Both the position numbers and the translations under genes were made by a program. A DNA stretch of 41,823 bases from a virus. Below are positions 6,450 to 15,089 of this stretch, in pieces; the first letter of the stretch is position 1; the number at the start of each line of letters is the position of its first letter. The DNA is taken from IMG/VR virus record IMGVR_UViG_3300048587_000211, positions 1 to 41,823 of that record; one strand, written 5' to 3'. The notes beneath the pieces were generated by a model. That model had not been told where the DNA came from. It ran no database searches and saw only the letters and a program-made list of their open reading frames with translations.

Positions 6450-6946
6450 GCCAGCCCCAGCGCAGCCCGAGCTGCGGCGTGATTCGGCCCCCAGGTGGCT
6501 GGCTTCTGCTTGCCCGGCCGCCACACCCTCAAGTACAACTCCCACGCGGCCCCAGGGTCGCGCACTGACGGCAGCGACTTCGGATCGGTCCACAGCAGCA
6601 GCCGGCCGGCGGCGAACGCAAGCGTGTCGTCATACTGGATGGCCTGCCACAGCGCGCCGGGCATGGGCTTGATCTTGCAGACCCGGCACACCCAGCGCAT
6701 CAGATCGCGGCTGTCCTCGTGGTTCAGCACGCCAGTGCAGCCGCCGCCCTTCTCGAACTGCAGCAGCCCAGCAGCAGGCCCGGTGGGCTTCGGCGGGCTG
6801 CCGACGAGTTGCCGGCGGTGCAGCAGGCGGGATTCCTGAAGGCCGATCGCCAGCAGCATCACGCGGGCGCGGTCGCTGTCCATGCCGCGCGGCAGCAGGT
6901 CGAGCGCTGGGCTCAGGACTGCGCCGACGAAGCCGGGCTGGATCAC
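6446..6946 (-). CDS. Endolysin, lysozyme-fold, 166 aa
   Basis: A muralytic enzyme expected to cleave peptidoglycan at lysis. GTG at 6946 overlaps the preceding stop (GTGA). Around residue 38 the motif LLAIGLQESRLL, followed by PTGPAAGLLQFE, matches the lysozyme-like/lytic transglycosylase pattern: a catalytic Glu after a helix, then a G-x-GLxQF strand. No signal peptide is seen, so export would depend on a holin, consistent with two small membrane proteins just upstream. Length suits a single-domain phage endolysin. Confidence 0.75.
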   Translation of the reverse strand: MIQPGFVGAVLSPALDLLPRGMDSDRARVMLLAIGLQESRLLHRRQLVGSPPKPTGPAAGLLQFEKGGGCTGVLNHEDSRDLMRWVCRVCKIKPMPGALWQAIQYDDTLAFAAGRLLLWTDPKSLPSVRDPGAAWELYLRVWRPGKQKPATWGPNHAAARAALGLA

Positions 6947-7176
6947 TTGCGCGTCACCTTGATAGAGCAGTCGCCGCCGGTCTCGACGGTCCCAGCAGGC
7001 GCATCGGCGCCGACCTGCAGCAACACGGTTCGCACGGTGGCGGTGAACGTGGACACCAGCGTGCACATGACGCTGGTGCCGCCAGGTGGCGCGGCCAGAT
7101 CCGGCGGCGCGGGCTGCGTGGGCACGGTTGAGCAGCCGGCCAGGAGCGCGGCGGCGATGAGCGACAGCAGCCTCAT
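6943..7176 (-). CDS. Small lipoprotein, possible outer-membrane spanin, 77 aa
   Basis: The sequence MRLLSLIAAALLAGC is a textbook lipoprotein signal with Cys15 as the lipidated residue, followed by Ser-Thr (outer-membrane retention) and a Pro-rich stretch. Size, Pro content and location between holin-like genes and endolysin fit an o-spanin (Rz1-like). No partner i-spanin with a single span and coiled coil is visible nearby, so the assignment is tentative. Confidence 0.6.
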   Translation of the reverse strand: MRLLSLIAAALLAGCSTVPTQPAPPDLAAPPGGTSVMCTLVSTFTATVRTVLLQVGADAPAGTVETGGDCSIKVTRK

Positions 7177-7478
7177 ATCCCAACTCCCATGCCGCGCCGG
7201 TCATGATGCGTCGCGCGGCGCGACCGGCGAATGATCTTCACCGCCGTCCCTATGCCATAGATGCACAGCCCGATCTGGGCCATCAGAATCTCGGGCGGTG
7301 TGTACGGGTGCGCGATCTTCTCGGGGATGCGCAGGATGCACGCGATGGCCACCACCGACAGGCCGACGCATTGCATCAGGCTGTCGTCGAAGTGCTTTGA
7401 GAACACGCCCCAGGTCGCAAGGCCGCCCGTGACGATCAGGCAGACCAGCGACAGGATGCCCAGCGGGTAGTCCATCAT
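7173..7478 (-). CDS. Holin-like membrane protein, 101 aa
   Basis: ATG at 7478 overlaps the previous stop (ATGA). Three hydrophobic segments are visible: LGILSLVCLIVTGGLATWGVF (about 6-26), MQCVGLSVVAIACIL (about 35-49) and ILMAQIGLCIYGIGTAVKII (about 64-83), followed by a basic tail (RRSRRATHHDRR). A small protein with three spans and a charged C-terminus beside the endolysin fits a class I holin or its antiholin partner. Which of the two 101-residue proteins here makes the lesion cannot be told from sequence. Confidence 0.6.
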   Translation of the reverse strand: MMDYPLGILSLVCLIVTGGLATWGVFSKHFDDSLMQCVGLSVVAIACILRIPEKIAHPYTPPEILMAQIGLCIYGIGTAVKIIRRSRRATHHDRRGMGVGI

Positions 7479-7780
7479 GGCAGCCACCTCGACATCAGTT
7501 TGTCCAGCACCTTCGCCGGGTCGATCAGCTGCAGGACCTCGAAGCACTTGGCGGCCACAGCCATGCCGAACAGGCCGATCAGGAACCCGGTCAACCCCGC
7601 GTCGGTGCCCATCATGCCGGCCAGATACCCGGTGCCGTAGTAGCTCGCGCCAGCACCGCCAATCAGGGCAGTGATCCGCTGCGGCCATGTGCCCTTGATC
7701 CAGCCGAGCGCCACAAGCGCGCCGACCGTGCCGGGGATGACCTTCAGCACCTCTGGGTGCATTTGATTTGGCTCGGTCAC
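7475..7780 (-). CDS. Holin-like membrane protein, 101 aa
   Basis: GTG at 7780 is chosen: AGGAG lies about 7 nt upstream, and the stretch further upstream is a shadow of the preceding gene. The protein has Gly/Ala-rich hydrophobic segments (VIPGTVGALVALGWI, ITALIGGAGASYYGTGYLAG, GLTGFLIGLFGMAVAA) and ends with a charged helix (DPAKVLDKLMSR). It resembles phage holins and sits first in the lysis block. It overlaps the next membrane-protein gene by 4 bp, as holin/antiholin pairs often do. Confidence 0.65.
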   Translation of the reverse strand: MTEPNQMHPEVLKVIPGTVGALVALGWIKGTWPQRITALIGGAGASYYGTGYLAGMMGTDAGLTGFLIGLFGMAVAAKCFEVLQLIDPAKVLDKLMSRWLP

Positions 7781-7793
7781 GGTGCGGCTCCTG

Positions 7794-8342
7794 TCATCGC
7801 TTCGTGGTCGGGAATTCGGTTTCGCTGCGAGCGGCATCGATGACGCGCAGTTCCTCGCGCAGCGCGGCCTTGCGCTCCTCGATCTGTTCGAGCGCGGCCT
7901 TCGCCTCTTGCGTCGGCTGCTGGCCATCCGCCAGCGCCACCAGCAGTTCGGACATCGGGCGGATCGAACGCGCATCCTCCACGGCCAGCGCCTGCGCAAT
8001 GGCGGCGGTCTGCGCGAGCTTCAGCGCGGCCAGCGTCGGCTGCGACACCCAGCGCCGCGCCTCTTTGTCCCAGGCCCAGGTGCGCAGCTCATCGTCGGCC
8101 GGCGCCGGGGGCTGGTAGTCCACTACCTGCTGGGCCTTGCCGTCCCAGCGGGCCGACAGCGGATCGTGCCGGCCCTCCACGGCCGTGCAGCCTTCCGGGG
8201 TGTTCAGCGCCAGGAACTCCTCGCTGCCGGCGTAGATGCGGCCGATGAACAGGCCTTGCGCGTCGGCGAAGCTCCAGGCTGAGATGCGCCATGCGGGGGC
8301 CGCCAGGACCGGCGGGCGCGCGATGCCCAGATCGGCGCTCAT
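7794..8342 (-). CDS. Tail-fibre-assembly-like protein, 182 aa
   Basis: ATG at 8342 overlaps the end of the tail-hub gene by 4 bp. The N-terminal half is beta-rich (GLFIGRIYAGSEEFLALNTPEG, WDGKAQQVVDYQPPAP), with the WDKEARRWV pattern typical of phage tail fibre assembly or fibre-associated proteins. The C-terminal half is a helical coiled coil (KAALEQIEERKAALREELRVID). Position immediately after the hub gene supports a tail-tip role. The exact partner fibre is not evident. Confidence 0.6.
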   Translation of the reverse strand: MSADLGIARPPVLAAPAWRISAWSFADAQGLFIGRIYAGSEEFLALNTPEGCTAVEGRHDPLSARWDGKAQQVVDYQPPAPADDELRTWAWDKEARRWVSQPTLAALKLAQTAAIAQALAVEDARSIRPMSELLVALADGQQPTQEAKAALEQIEERKAALREELRVIDAARSETEFPTTKR

Positions 8343-10693
8343 GCCTTCAGCTCAATGGCCGTTACCTCGCCAGAGAACGCGAGCGCCGTGATGTTGGAAG
8401 CGTAGCCGGTGGCGTCTTCGCAACCAACAGACAAAATTCTCAAGCGGACCTTATACGAAGTTGCAGCCACTGCGTCGAAGACCAGCGACACGTTGAGCGC
8501 TATCTGTGTGGTTGAATTGCCGAGCGGCGTGTACGGGTGGGCATAGATGTCGGCCGCCGCTTGCCCAGATTCATCGACCACAACGCCATCTGACGTTCTG
8601 ACCAACTGCAGCGTGTAGACAATCGCATGCCACCTGGCCGCGGTGGTGTTGGTGCCTACAACGCATTTGCCGGTCACGCAGCCCTGAACTCTGCCGTTGG
8701 CCGTCGTGCTCAGGGTTGGCCCGTCGATGTTGTATGGCCCTACGCTTAATGTGGCAGCGCCGCTGTACAAGATCGATGATGTGTAGTCCGTCCGGGCCTT
8801 TGCTGAAGCGGCGTCTATCGCCAGCTGCGGCGTGTCCACCGAGCGGGAAAGAATGTCGTCTTCGCGCGGCGCGTGCCCGGTCAGCACCGTGCCGGGCTGG
8901 AACTGCGCGGCGTCGATGTCCATCGTAGCCGTCGTCACCGAGCCGTTGTCTGCCATCCAGAAGTAGGCGCGGGCGTAGGCGGCGGTGGCCGGGGCATCAG
9001 CGCTGAGCGAAACTCTCGTGAGCGTCGCGCCAGGCGTGAACACGGCCGATGTGCCGCTGATGAATGAAACGCTGGCGTCATACCAGTCGATGTACAGGCG
9101 CAGCTTCGGCGTGCCGGCAGAGATTGCGCACCACACCGACAGAATGTAGGGCTGCCCGCCGGAAACCACGGCGGCTTGGTACACACCAATGCGGTCGCCG
9201 GTTCCAGTGCCGAGCCCGCTGCCGCTGAAGCGTTGCCTGTAGGTGCCGTGGATCGCGCCGCCGCTGATTTGCGAGTAGGTGACGGTGCCCGTAGTGCCGG
9301 CACTGTAGGCCGTCCAGTTGTCGGCCAGGCCGTCGGCGTCGATGTCGGCCTCGAAGCTGCTGTTGCGCAGCAGGTTCCCGCCGGCATCCAGTTCGTCGGG
9401 GCCGATGACTGCCCCGCTGTTGCTGTAGGTCGGGCCCGTCGCCACGCTGGTGCTGTACACCGCCGGGTCATACTCGGCCAGGCCCAGCCGCCAGCGCCCA
9501 GGGCTCACCTGCACGGGCGCGTCGGCGATGCGGAACAGCTTGCTGACCAGGCCCACCGGGTGGCTCACGGTCACCACGTCGCCGATCTCGTGCTGGATGC
9601 CGATGTCGAACACCTCGATGGTGGTCTGCAGGTCGCTCAGGTACAGCTTGTTCAGCCGCTCGGTGGCCTCGCGCAGCGCCTGGCTGTAGCGCTGGATGCC
9701 CGGCAGCCGCACGGTGCTCTGCCGCCACGGCAGCGTGGTCCCGGCGCCGCTGCGCTCGGCGATGGCGCTGCCGTCGCGCCAGGGGATCCCCGTGGTGTCG
9801 GTGTAGACCACCTCCACCGCCGTGGGGCTGTTGCCCAGGTCGCGCAGCTGCAGCGCATCGATGGCGGCGATCTGCCCGCTGGCGTGCGCATAGGTGGCCA
9901 CGCTGGATGCGGTGGCGTCGGGCAGCAGCTTGACGCCACCCGACGTTGGCACCAGCCACACGCCCGCATACGCGCGCAGCGCCTCGGCCATGTCGGGCGC
10001 AGCCACCGCCTGCAGAAAGGTCGCGCCGATCTTGCGGTGCGTTTCGCTCGGGCTGCCTATGCTGGCATCGTTGGCATTTGCCGCCGTGATGACGCTACTC
10101 CACAGCACCGTCAGGCCGCAGCCGTAGGTGCTGCTGTAGAGCCAGTCTGCCAGGGCCAAGCTTGGATTGGTGCTGTAGGCCCAGGTACTGGGCGTGGCCA
10201 GTCGATGGCTTCCGCTGCCGCCGTTGGTGCTGTCCAGCCGCGGGTCGTACAGCTTTCGGCCCTGCACGCGCGCGCTGAAATTCAGTTGGCCGTCGAAGTC
10301 GCGGATCTTGACGGCGAACACCGTGTACGCAAAGCCGGTCAGCGCGTCGGTGTAGGTGATGCTCTGCGCCGAGAATGCCGCCACCAGTGTGGAATCGGCC
10401 GTCACCTGGCTGCCGGTGTACGTGGTGGTGCTTGCTGTTCCGGGCAGCGTCTGGTCATTCCAGCGGAAGGTGTCCACCTGGTTGCAGGCATGCCCCCACA
10501 GCACCTGCACAAGCAGCAGCGTCGGGTCAGTTGCATGCACCAGCGCGTTCAGCACCCGGCCCTGCACGCGGTCTTCACCGTAGGTCAACGGCACCAGATC
10601 ACGCGCTCCGGCCAACTGCAGCGCGCGCGGGCTGGCCGCGGCATTGATGGACGCCGCCGCGGGGATGGTCAGACCGGCATACTTCAGAGCCAC
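8339..10693 (-). CDS. Tail tip/central hub protein, gpJ-like, 784 aa
   Basis: The distal tail protein that contacts the host. Residues 1-400 contain the hub-like domains, including the family-typical region EALRAYAGVWLVPTSGGVKLLPD and IEVFDIGIQHEIGDVVTVSHP. Residues about 425-590 look like a carbohydrate-binding-module-type jelly roll (NLLRNSSFEAD, then alternating strands). The C-terminal 180 residues are beta-rich. It follows the tape measure and two minor tail genes, the lambda order H-M-L-J. The carbohydrate-module-like insertion suggests surface glycan recognition; that part is inference. Confidence 0.8.
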   Translation of the reverse strand: MALKYAGLTIPAAASINAAASPRALQLAGARDLVPLTYGEDRVQGRVLNALVHATDPTLLLVQVLWGHACNQVDTFRWNDQTLPGTASTTTYTGSQVTADSTLVAAFSAQSITYTDALTGFAYTVFAVKIRDFDGQLNFSARVQGRKLYDPRLDSTNGGSGSHRLATPSTWAYSTNPSLALADWLYSSTYGCGLTVLWSSVITAANANDASIGSPSETHRKIGATFLQAVAAPDMAEALRAYAGVWLVPTSGGVKLLPDATASSVATYAHASGQIAAIDALQLRDLGNSPTAVEVVYTDTTGIPWRDGSAIAERSGAGTTLPWRQSTVRLPGIQRYSQALREATERLNKLYLSDLQTTIEVFDIGIQHEIGDVVTVSHPVGLVSKLFRIADAPVQVSPGRWRLGLAEYDPAVYSTSVATGPTYSNSGAVIGPDELDAGGNLLRNSSFEADIDADGLADNWTAYSAGTTGTVTYSQISGGAIHGTYRQRFSGSGLGTGTGDRIGVYQAAVVSGGQPYILSVWCAISAGTPKLRLYIDWYDASVSFISGTSAVFTPGATLTRVSLSADAPATAAYARAYFWMADNGSVTTATMDIDAAQFQPGTVLTGHAPREDDILSRSVDTPQLAIDAASAKARTDYTSSILYSGAATLSVGPYNIDGPTLSTTANGRVQGCVTGKCVVGTNTTAARWHAIVYTLQLVRTSDGVVVDESGQAAADIYAHPYTPLGNSTTQIALNVSLVFDAVAATSYKVRLRILSVGCEDATGYASNITALAFSGEVTAIELKA

Positions 10694-10696
10694 GGC

Positions 10697-11020
10697 CTAG
10701 ACCTCCTCAAGCCGGACCTGAATGCGCCAGCCCCAGGCCGTCCACGTAGGCTGAGGCGGGCCGACGAAGCGCACCGTGTAGCTCGATCCGGTGCCCGGCC
10801 AGGTGTAGGTAACGTCCAGGTCCTTGTTCGTCGTGTAGAAGCTGTCCAGCGTGGTCTTCTGCGCGCCGGTCAAGTCATGCACAAGGGAGAAGCTGGCCTT
10901 CTCGGCGCTGAACAGGCGACGCACCTTCAGCGCCCCGTTGGTGGCTCGGCGCGGGTCGTGGCCGCTGGCCACCGTCATGCGCGACACCTCGTTGGTGTTG
11001 AGCGTGGGATATGCAGCCAT
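10697..11020 (-). CDS. Minor tail protein, 107 aa
   Basis: A small beta-rich protein between tape-measure and hub genes, the position of lambda M/L-type tail-tip proteins. Recognisable features are KVRRLFSAEKASFSLVHDL, an aromatic strand DVTYTWPG, YTVRFVGPP, and the terminal WGWRIQVRLEEV. These recur in phage distal-tail proteins that join tube to hub. Start at 11020 is directly after the upstream stop. Conserved by context rather than by catalytic motif. Confidence 0.65.
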   Translation of the reverse strand: MAAYPTLNTNEVSRMTVASGHDPRRATNGALKVRRLFSAEKASFSLVHDLTGAQKTTLDSFYTTNKDLDVTYTWPGTGSSYTVRFVGPPQPTWTAWGWRIQVRLEEV

Positions 11021-11527
11021 TCAGCGCCCCAGCCTGTAGTCGATCCCGTTGATCTTGAGCACGCTGCCGGCGGCCATGACCTGCGTGAAGTTGGCAGCCT
11101 GGTTGACGTAGGTGCGCGGGCTGGCCGTGAATTCGCACTTGTGGCGCAGCGCGATGCGCACTTCGTCGGCCAAAATCTGCGCGCTCGCACCCACCGCAGA
11201 TGCCAGCCATTGCACGTCGCCCGACGCGGTGGCGGCTGCGTCATAGCCGTAGATGGTGATGGCTCGATCTTGGATGCCCTCGCTGAGCACCAGGCCGCCA
11301 ATCACGTCATCCTGATTCCCAATGATCAGCGTGCCACTGACGCGCAGCGCCTCGACCTCCAGACCTTCGACGCGCACGTCATAGCCGGTCCATGTCTGGC
11401 TGCTCCATGACACGGTGGCCATCGAAGACCAGCGGCGCACGGTCCCGAAGTCGATCTGCACCAGCACGGCCGGGCGCGTGACGGCAGCACCGGCGGCGGT
11501 GGTGTGGGGGCCCGACAGGGTGCGCAT
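11021..11527 (-). CDS. Minor tail tip protein, 168 aa
   Basis: Lies between the tape-measure gene and the other minor tail gene. The sequence AVLVQIDFGTVRRWSS followed by EALRVSGTLIIGNQDD resembles tail proteins of the DUF2163/minor-tail-L type, which form part of the tail tip and in some phages carry an iron-sulfur site. Only one Cys is visible here, so no such site is predicted. The C-terminus VLKINGIDYRLGR suggests a beta strand closing the fold. Confidence 0.6.
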   Translation of the reverse strand: MRTLSGPHTTAAGAAVTRPAVLVQIDFGTVRRWSSMATVSWSSQTWTGYDVRVEGLEVEALRVSGTLIIGNQDDVIGGLVLSEGIQDRAITIYGYDAAATASGDVQWLASAVGASAQILADEVRIALRHKCEFTASPRTYVNQAANFTQVMAAGSVLKINGIDYRLGR

Positions 11528-14341
11528 TCAGGTGGACTCCCACGCCTGAGACCCGCCGTTGACTTCGGGCCTGCGCGGCGCCGCGCTGGTCTGCGTGCTG
11601 CTGCCGCCGGCCACTACGCCGGTCAGTTCCTTGACGGCGTTGTAGACCAGCTCGGTCCAGTAGCTGACGTTGTTGATGGCCATGATCTGCTGCTCGCCCT
11701 GCCCGCCTGGCCCGAACAGCGCCGCGGCTGCGCCGGTGCTGGGCGACTGGCCAGCCACGCCCGACAGCGTGCCGCCAATCTCGGCGATGTAGTCGGCCAC
11801 CTGGGTGAAGCCGGCCGCCATGTCCAGAAGCGCCGCCAGTTGTTCTTGGCCGCGCTGGGTGCTCACGTCCAGGCCGTCGACCAGCTTGCGGAAGTCGTCG
11901 CGGCTGTTCACGTCCTGCGTGATGCCCACCGCTTCCAATGCCTGCTTGATCTCGGCGGCCTTGATGCCGGCGATCTCGTCGCGGTTGTAGTACTCCTGGA
12001 CGAAGGCCAGCGCCTTCTGGCCCAGCGCATCCATTCCGCCGGCCATGGCGATGAAGCCTTCGCGCGCGTCGACCGACAGCCCGGCCACGCGCTGGAACAC
12101 GCCGCCCAGGTCGGCCAGCGTGTCGCTGAAGGTCTGGAGCCCGGCCAGGCGCTGCAGGGTGTCGCCAACGCTTTCGCCGACCTTCTGGAACTGCTTCAGC
12201 GCCGGGGCGTAGGCACTGGCCAGCGTCTCGGCGTACTTGCCGACGAAGCGCTCGATCTCGGCCGCGGTTTCCTCGGCGCTTTGGCCCTTGGTGCTGAACT
12301 TGATCTTCTGCGTGATTCCTTCGATGGCCTTGACCGGCAGGCCCAGCGCGTCGGCGTATGCCTTGACCGACTCGCGCGCCGCCAGTGCGCCGGCATCGAA
12401 CACGGCATCCAGTTCGGTGGACAGCGCCTTCTTGGTGCTGCTGTCGCTGCCGATGATCCGGCTGTAGTTCTCGAAGCTCTGCCCCGAGAAGCCGCTGCCG
12501 CTGAAGGTGCCGGTGATGCCGGCGTCGTCCAGCTTCTTGCTGAAGAGCTTCTTGCCGAGCTGGTACAGGCCGTAGGCCGCGGCGGCGTAGGGCGCGATGG
12601 CCCCCAGCCCAAGCCCCAGCCCGCCCGCGATCGAGCCGCCTTGCATCAGCGCGCCGGCCGCGCCCATCGTCGTGCCCAAGCCGGTGCCGGTAAGCGTGGA
12701 CATCGCGCCCGTGGCGGCGAAGTCGCCGAAGGCACCAACGCCGCCGAGCGCAGAGCCGATGCCGCTCATCAGGCCGCCAGCGCCACCAGTTGAGGCCGCG
12801 GCAGGCCCGGAGATGAGCGACGCCACGCCGGTCGCTGCAGGCATCAGGATCGGACGCAGCACCAGCGTGCGGAACAGGTCGCGCAGGTAGTCGGCCACGT
12901 TCCTGCCGCCGTTCATCAGGGCGTCGGTGAAGCTCTGCCCCATCTGGTCGACGCCCTTCTGCCATTCGGCCTGAATGTCGGCCTGCGCCTTCTTGGCGGC
13001 CTCAACCTCCGCCTTGTACCTGTCGTTGGCCGCCTGCTCGGCCTCGTCATAGCGCCGCTTCTCCTGCAGGTCGCGCTGCGACATCCAGTCCTGCTCAGCC
13101 TTGATGCGCGCCTGCGTGGCCTTCTCGGCCTCGGCCTCGGCTTCGTCCTGGCGCTTCAGCTCGCCCAGGCCGCGCCGGCTGATGCGCTCCTTCTCGGCGT
13201 CGGCGAGCTTCTTGGCTTCGGCTGCGGCTTTCTTCAGCAGCGCGGCGCGTTCGTCGGTGGCATTGTTCGAGGCGTCGAAGGCGCGCTTCGTTTCCTCGAT
13301 CGCACGCTTGAATCGCGGCTCGTCAAGATCGGCCGCGTTGCGCGTCAGCTCGGACAGCGCGCGCGCCGACAGAATCTTCTTCTGGAAAGCGTCCAGCCGC
13401 TCGCGGTCGGCCTGCGCCTCGGCGCGCGCGTCGGCGTATACCTTCGCCTCGCCGGCAAGGTCGAAAGTGGCCAGCGCCTTAGCCTGGCCGGCAAGCATCT
13501 TCACCTCTCGGACAATGCCGCGGAAGACGAAGGCCACATCCGATCCCAGCACCACCAGCGCCTCAAGGCCGACAGATAGCGCTTGACCAACGCCGGCGAA
13601 GGCGCCGGCGTTCTTGTTGGCTTCGGCCAGCTCCTTCGACAACTGCGCCAGCGCCGGCATCAGTTCCCCGGCGATGCCGAGCGCCGCGCCGCGCGCACCC
13701 TCGCGCACCAGGTCCATGTTGTCGTTGAACGATTCGGCAGCCGCGCCGAACTCGGCATCGATGGACAGGCCCAGGTCGCGCGCGGCCTTGTCCATCTCGT
13801 CGAGCCCCTTGCGGCCGGCGTTCAGCAGCGGGATCATGTTCGCGCCGATGCGCTCGCCGAACACGCCGGCAGCAGCGGCGCTCTTGTCGATGCCCTCGGG
13901 CATCTTCTGGAAGCGGTCAGCAAGCTGAGCCAGGGCATCGCGCGAGTCCCGCGTCGTGATGCCCAGCGCCGCCAGCGTCTTGTTGCCGTTGACCAACTCG
14001 ACGCTGAGCTTGCTCATCGCCTTCTGCATGACCTCTGGGCCACCGGCGCCGGACTGCTCGAAGGCCAGCTGCAGGCCCGCCACCTTGTCGGTGGTGACGC
14101 CGATCTTCTGCGCCATCTTGTTGGCCTCGTCGGCTGCGTCGACGGCGCCCTTGATCCAGCCGGTGAAGGCGGCACCGGACAGGCCAATGCCGAGCAGCCC
14201 CAGCGCCTTGCCAGCGGTGCTGAAGGCGCCTTGCATGCTCGCGGCGGCCTCGCCGACGATGCCCTTCGCCTGCTGCATGTCCTGACGCAGCCGCGCCAGG
14301 TCGGCAAGCATCTGGATCTCGATCGCGCCCAATACGACCAT
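11528..14341 (-). CDS. Tail tape measure protein, 937 aa
   Basis: Determines tail length and helps DNA entry. ATG at 14341 begins MVVLGAIEIQMLADLARLRQ, a typical tape-measure N-terminus, and follows the tail-chaperone stop by 2 bp; the longer upstream frame is a shadow. Residues about 60-260 are alpha-helical (FERIGANMIPLLNAGRKG), about 370-500 a highly charged Ala/Lys/Glu coiled coil, and about 530-640 Gly/Ala-rich and hydrophobic as in membrane-inserting parts of such proteins. At about 1.5 A per residue, 937 residues suggest a tail near 140 nm. Confidence 0.9.
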   Translation of the reverse strand: MVVLGAIEIQMLADLARLRQDMQQAKGIVGEAAASMQGAFSTAGKALGLLGIGLSGAAFTGWIKGAVDAADEANKMAQKIGVTTDKVAGLQLAFEQSGAGGPEVMQKAMSKLSVELVNGNKTLAALGITTRDSRDALAQLADRFQKMPEGIDKSAAAAGVFGERIGANMIPLLNAGRKGLDEMDKAARDLGLSIDAEFGAAAESFNDNMDLVREGARGAALGIAGELMPALAQLSKELAEANKNAGAFAGVGQALSVGLEALVVLGSDVAFVFRGIVREVKMLAGQAKALATFDLAGEAKVYADARAEAQADRERLDAFQKKILSARALSELTRNAADLDEPRFKRAIEETKRAFDASNNATDERAALLKKAAAEAKKLADAEKERISRRGLGELKRQDEAEAEAEKATQARIKAEQDWMSQRDLQEKRRYDEAEQAANDRYKAEVEAAKKAQADIQAEWQKGVDQMGQSFTDALMNGGRNVADYLRDLFRTLVLRPILMPAATGVASLISGPAAASTGGAGGLMSGIGSALGGVGAFGDFAATGAMSTLTGTGLGTTMGAAGALMQGGSIAGGLGLGLGAIAPYAAAAYGLYQLGKKLFSKKLDDAGITGTFSGSGFSGQSFENYSRIIGSDSSTKKALSTELDAVFDAGALAARESVKAYADALGLPVKAIEGITQKIKFSTKGQSAEETAAEIERFVGKYAETLASAYAPALKQFQKVGESVGDTLQRLAGLQTFSDTLADLGGVFQRVAGLSVDAREGFIAMAGGMDALGQKALAFVQEYYNRDEIAGIKAAEIKQALEAVGITQDVNSRDDFRKLVDGLDVSTQRGQEQLAALLDMAAGFTQVADYIAEIGGTLSGVAGQSPSTGAAAALFGPGGQGEQQIMAINNVSYWTELVYNAVKELTGVVAGGSSTQTSAAPRRPEVNGGSQAWEST

Positions 14342-14343
14342 CG

Positions 14344-14703
14344 TCAGTGCCCCTTGTTGTTCTCGGCCGCCACGCCAAGCGCGGCCTGATCCATCGCCCG
14401 CAGCGTGTCCACTTCCCACGCCGACAGCCGCACGCCTTGCAGCTGCTGCCACGCCAGCAGTTCGCTGGAGGGAATACCGCTTGCGCCCATGCCGGACGGC
14501 CGCGATGCGTGCAGCGTCAGAAACGCCTCCCACAGCGCGGCAGCAGCGCGCGGGACCTGACTGAACAGTCGAGGGTCTGGGCGTTCGCCACCGCGCGCCG
14601 CCACCTGCAGGTGCTGGCGCAGCGGACTGCCGTCTTGCTGTTTGGCGGCAAGCTGCATGGTTGCCTGCGTGTGCTCAATCAGCGCGTCGCGCAGGCCCGC
14701 GTA
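14344..14703 (-). CDS. Tail assembly chaperone, T-part made by -1 frameshift
   Basis: This frame continues the upstream chaperone gene after a -1 shift at the T-run (14703-14707 on this strand). The shift gives YAGLRDALIEHTQ leading into the later in-frame Met at 14658 and ends at 14344, about 119 residues. The first Met at 14658 lacks a convincing ribosome site, supporting expression as a G-T fusion, as in lambda. The GT-type extension recruits tape measure during tail-tube assembly. The fusion would be about 246 aa. Confidence 0.7.
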   Translation of the reverse strand, partial: YAGLRDALIEHTQATMQLAAKQQDGSPLRQHLQVAARGGERPDPRLFSQVPRAAAALWEAFLTLHASRPSGMGASGIPSSELLAWQQLQGVRLSAWEVDTLRAMDQAALGVAAENNKGH

Positions 14704-15083
14704 AAAAGCTCGCGCTCCTGCAGTGCCGCGGCCACCTGATCACGCAGCCAGCGGCGTTTCGGGTCGCTGTACACGCGCCGGGCCTCGGCGGTGCTGAACG
14801 CGACGCTGGCGCCGGCCCAGCCCAGAGTGCAGGCCACCAGCATGTCCAGTTCGTCGGCGTCGTCTTCCTCGGGGTCGCTCACCGGCACGCGGCCTGTCTT
14901 GGCGAGCGCGGCGCGCATGCGGCGCTGGCGCGTGAAAGTCAGCCGCTTGCGGTCGGCATGCTCCGGCCCGGCCAGCGTGACCACCATCCCGGTGGGCGCC
15001 CCGGTGACGGGGTTCTTGATGCGCACGTCGGCGCTCGTCACGTCCTCGAAGTCGTCGAGGTTGAATGCTTCGGTCTTGTCCAT
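14679..15083 (-). CDS. Tail assembly chaperone, G-part, 134 aa
   Basis: Acts in tail assembly between the major tail protein and tape-measure genes. ATG at 15083 (MDKTEAFNLDDFEDV) is preferred over an upstream TTG at 15128, which lies inside a hairpin and has no ribosome site. The sequence VVTLAGPEHADRKRLTFTRQRR and the Trp near DPKRRWLRDQ are typical of these chaperones. Its last codons include CTT TTT ACG, where ribosomes can slip -1 into the T-frame. Confidence 0.75.
   Translation of the reverse strand: MDKTEAFNLDDFEDVTSADVRIKNPVTGAPTGMVVTLAGPEHADRKRLTFTRQRRMRAALAKTGRVPVSDPEEDDADELDMLVACTLGWAGASVAFSTAEARRVYSDPKRRWLRDQVAAALQERELFTRACATR
14701..14709 (-). promoter_or_regulatory. Putative -1 frameshift site (GCTTTTTAC)
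   Basis: On the minus strand the zero-frame codons are CTT (14708-14706), TTT (14705-14703) and ACG. tRNA-Phe at TTT can re-pair on the overlapping TTT one base back; the next codon becomes TAC, and the downstream frame is then open for about 119 codons. It is not a perfect X-XXY-YYZ heptamer, since only the second codon can re-pair fully. The G/T gene context is what makes it convincing. Confidence 0.6.
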
Positions 15084-15089
15084 GGGTCT

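Noticed and set aside
9176-11410. 744-codon plus-strand open frame opposite the tail hub genes
   Set aside because: Antisense shadow caused by high GC3. The product is a low-complexity Arg/Ala/His/Gly sequence with no domain, and the minus strand holds clear tail genes.
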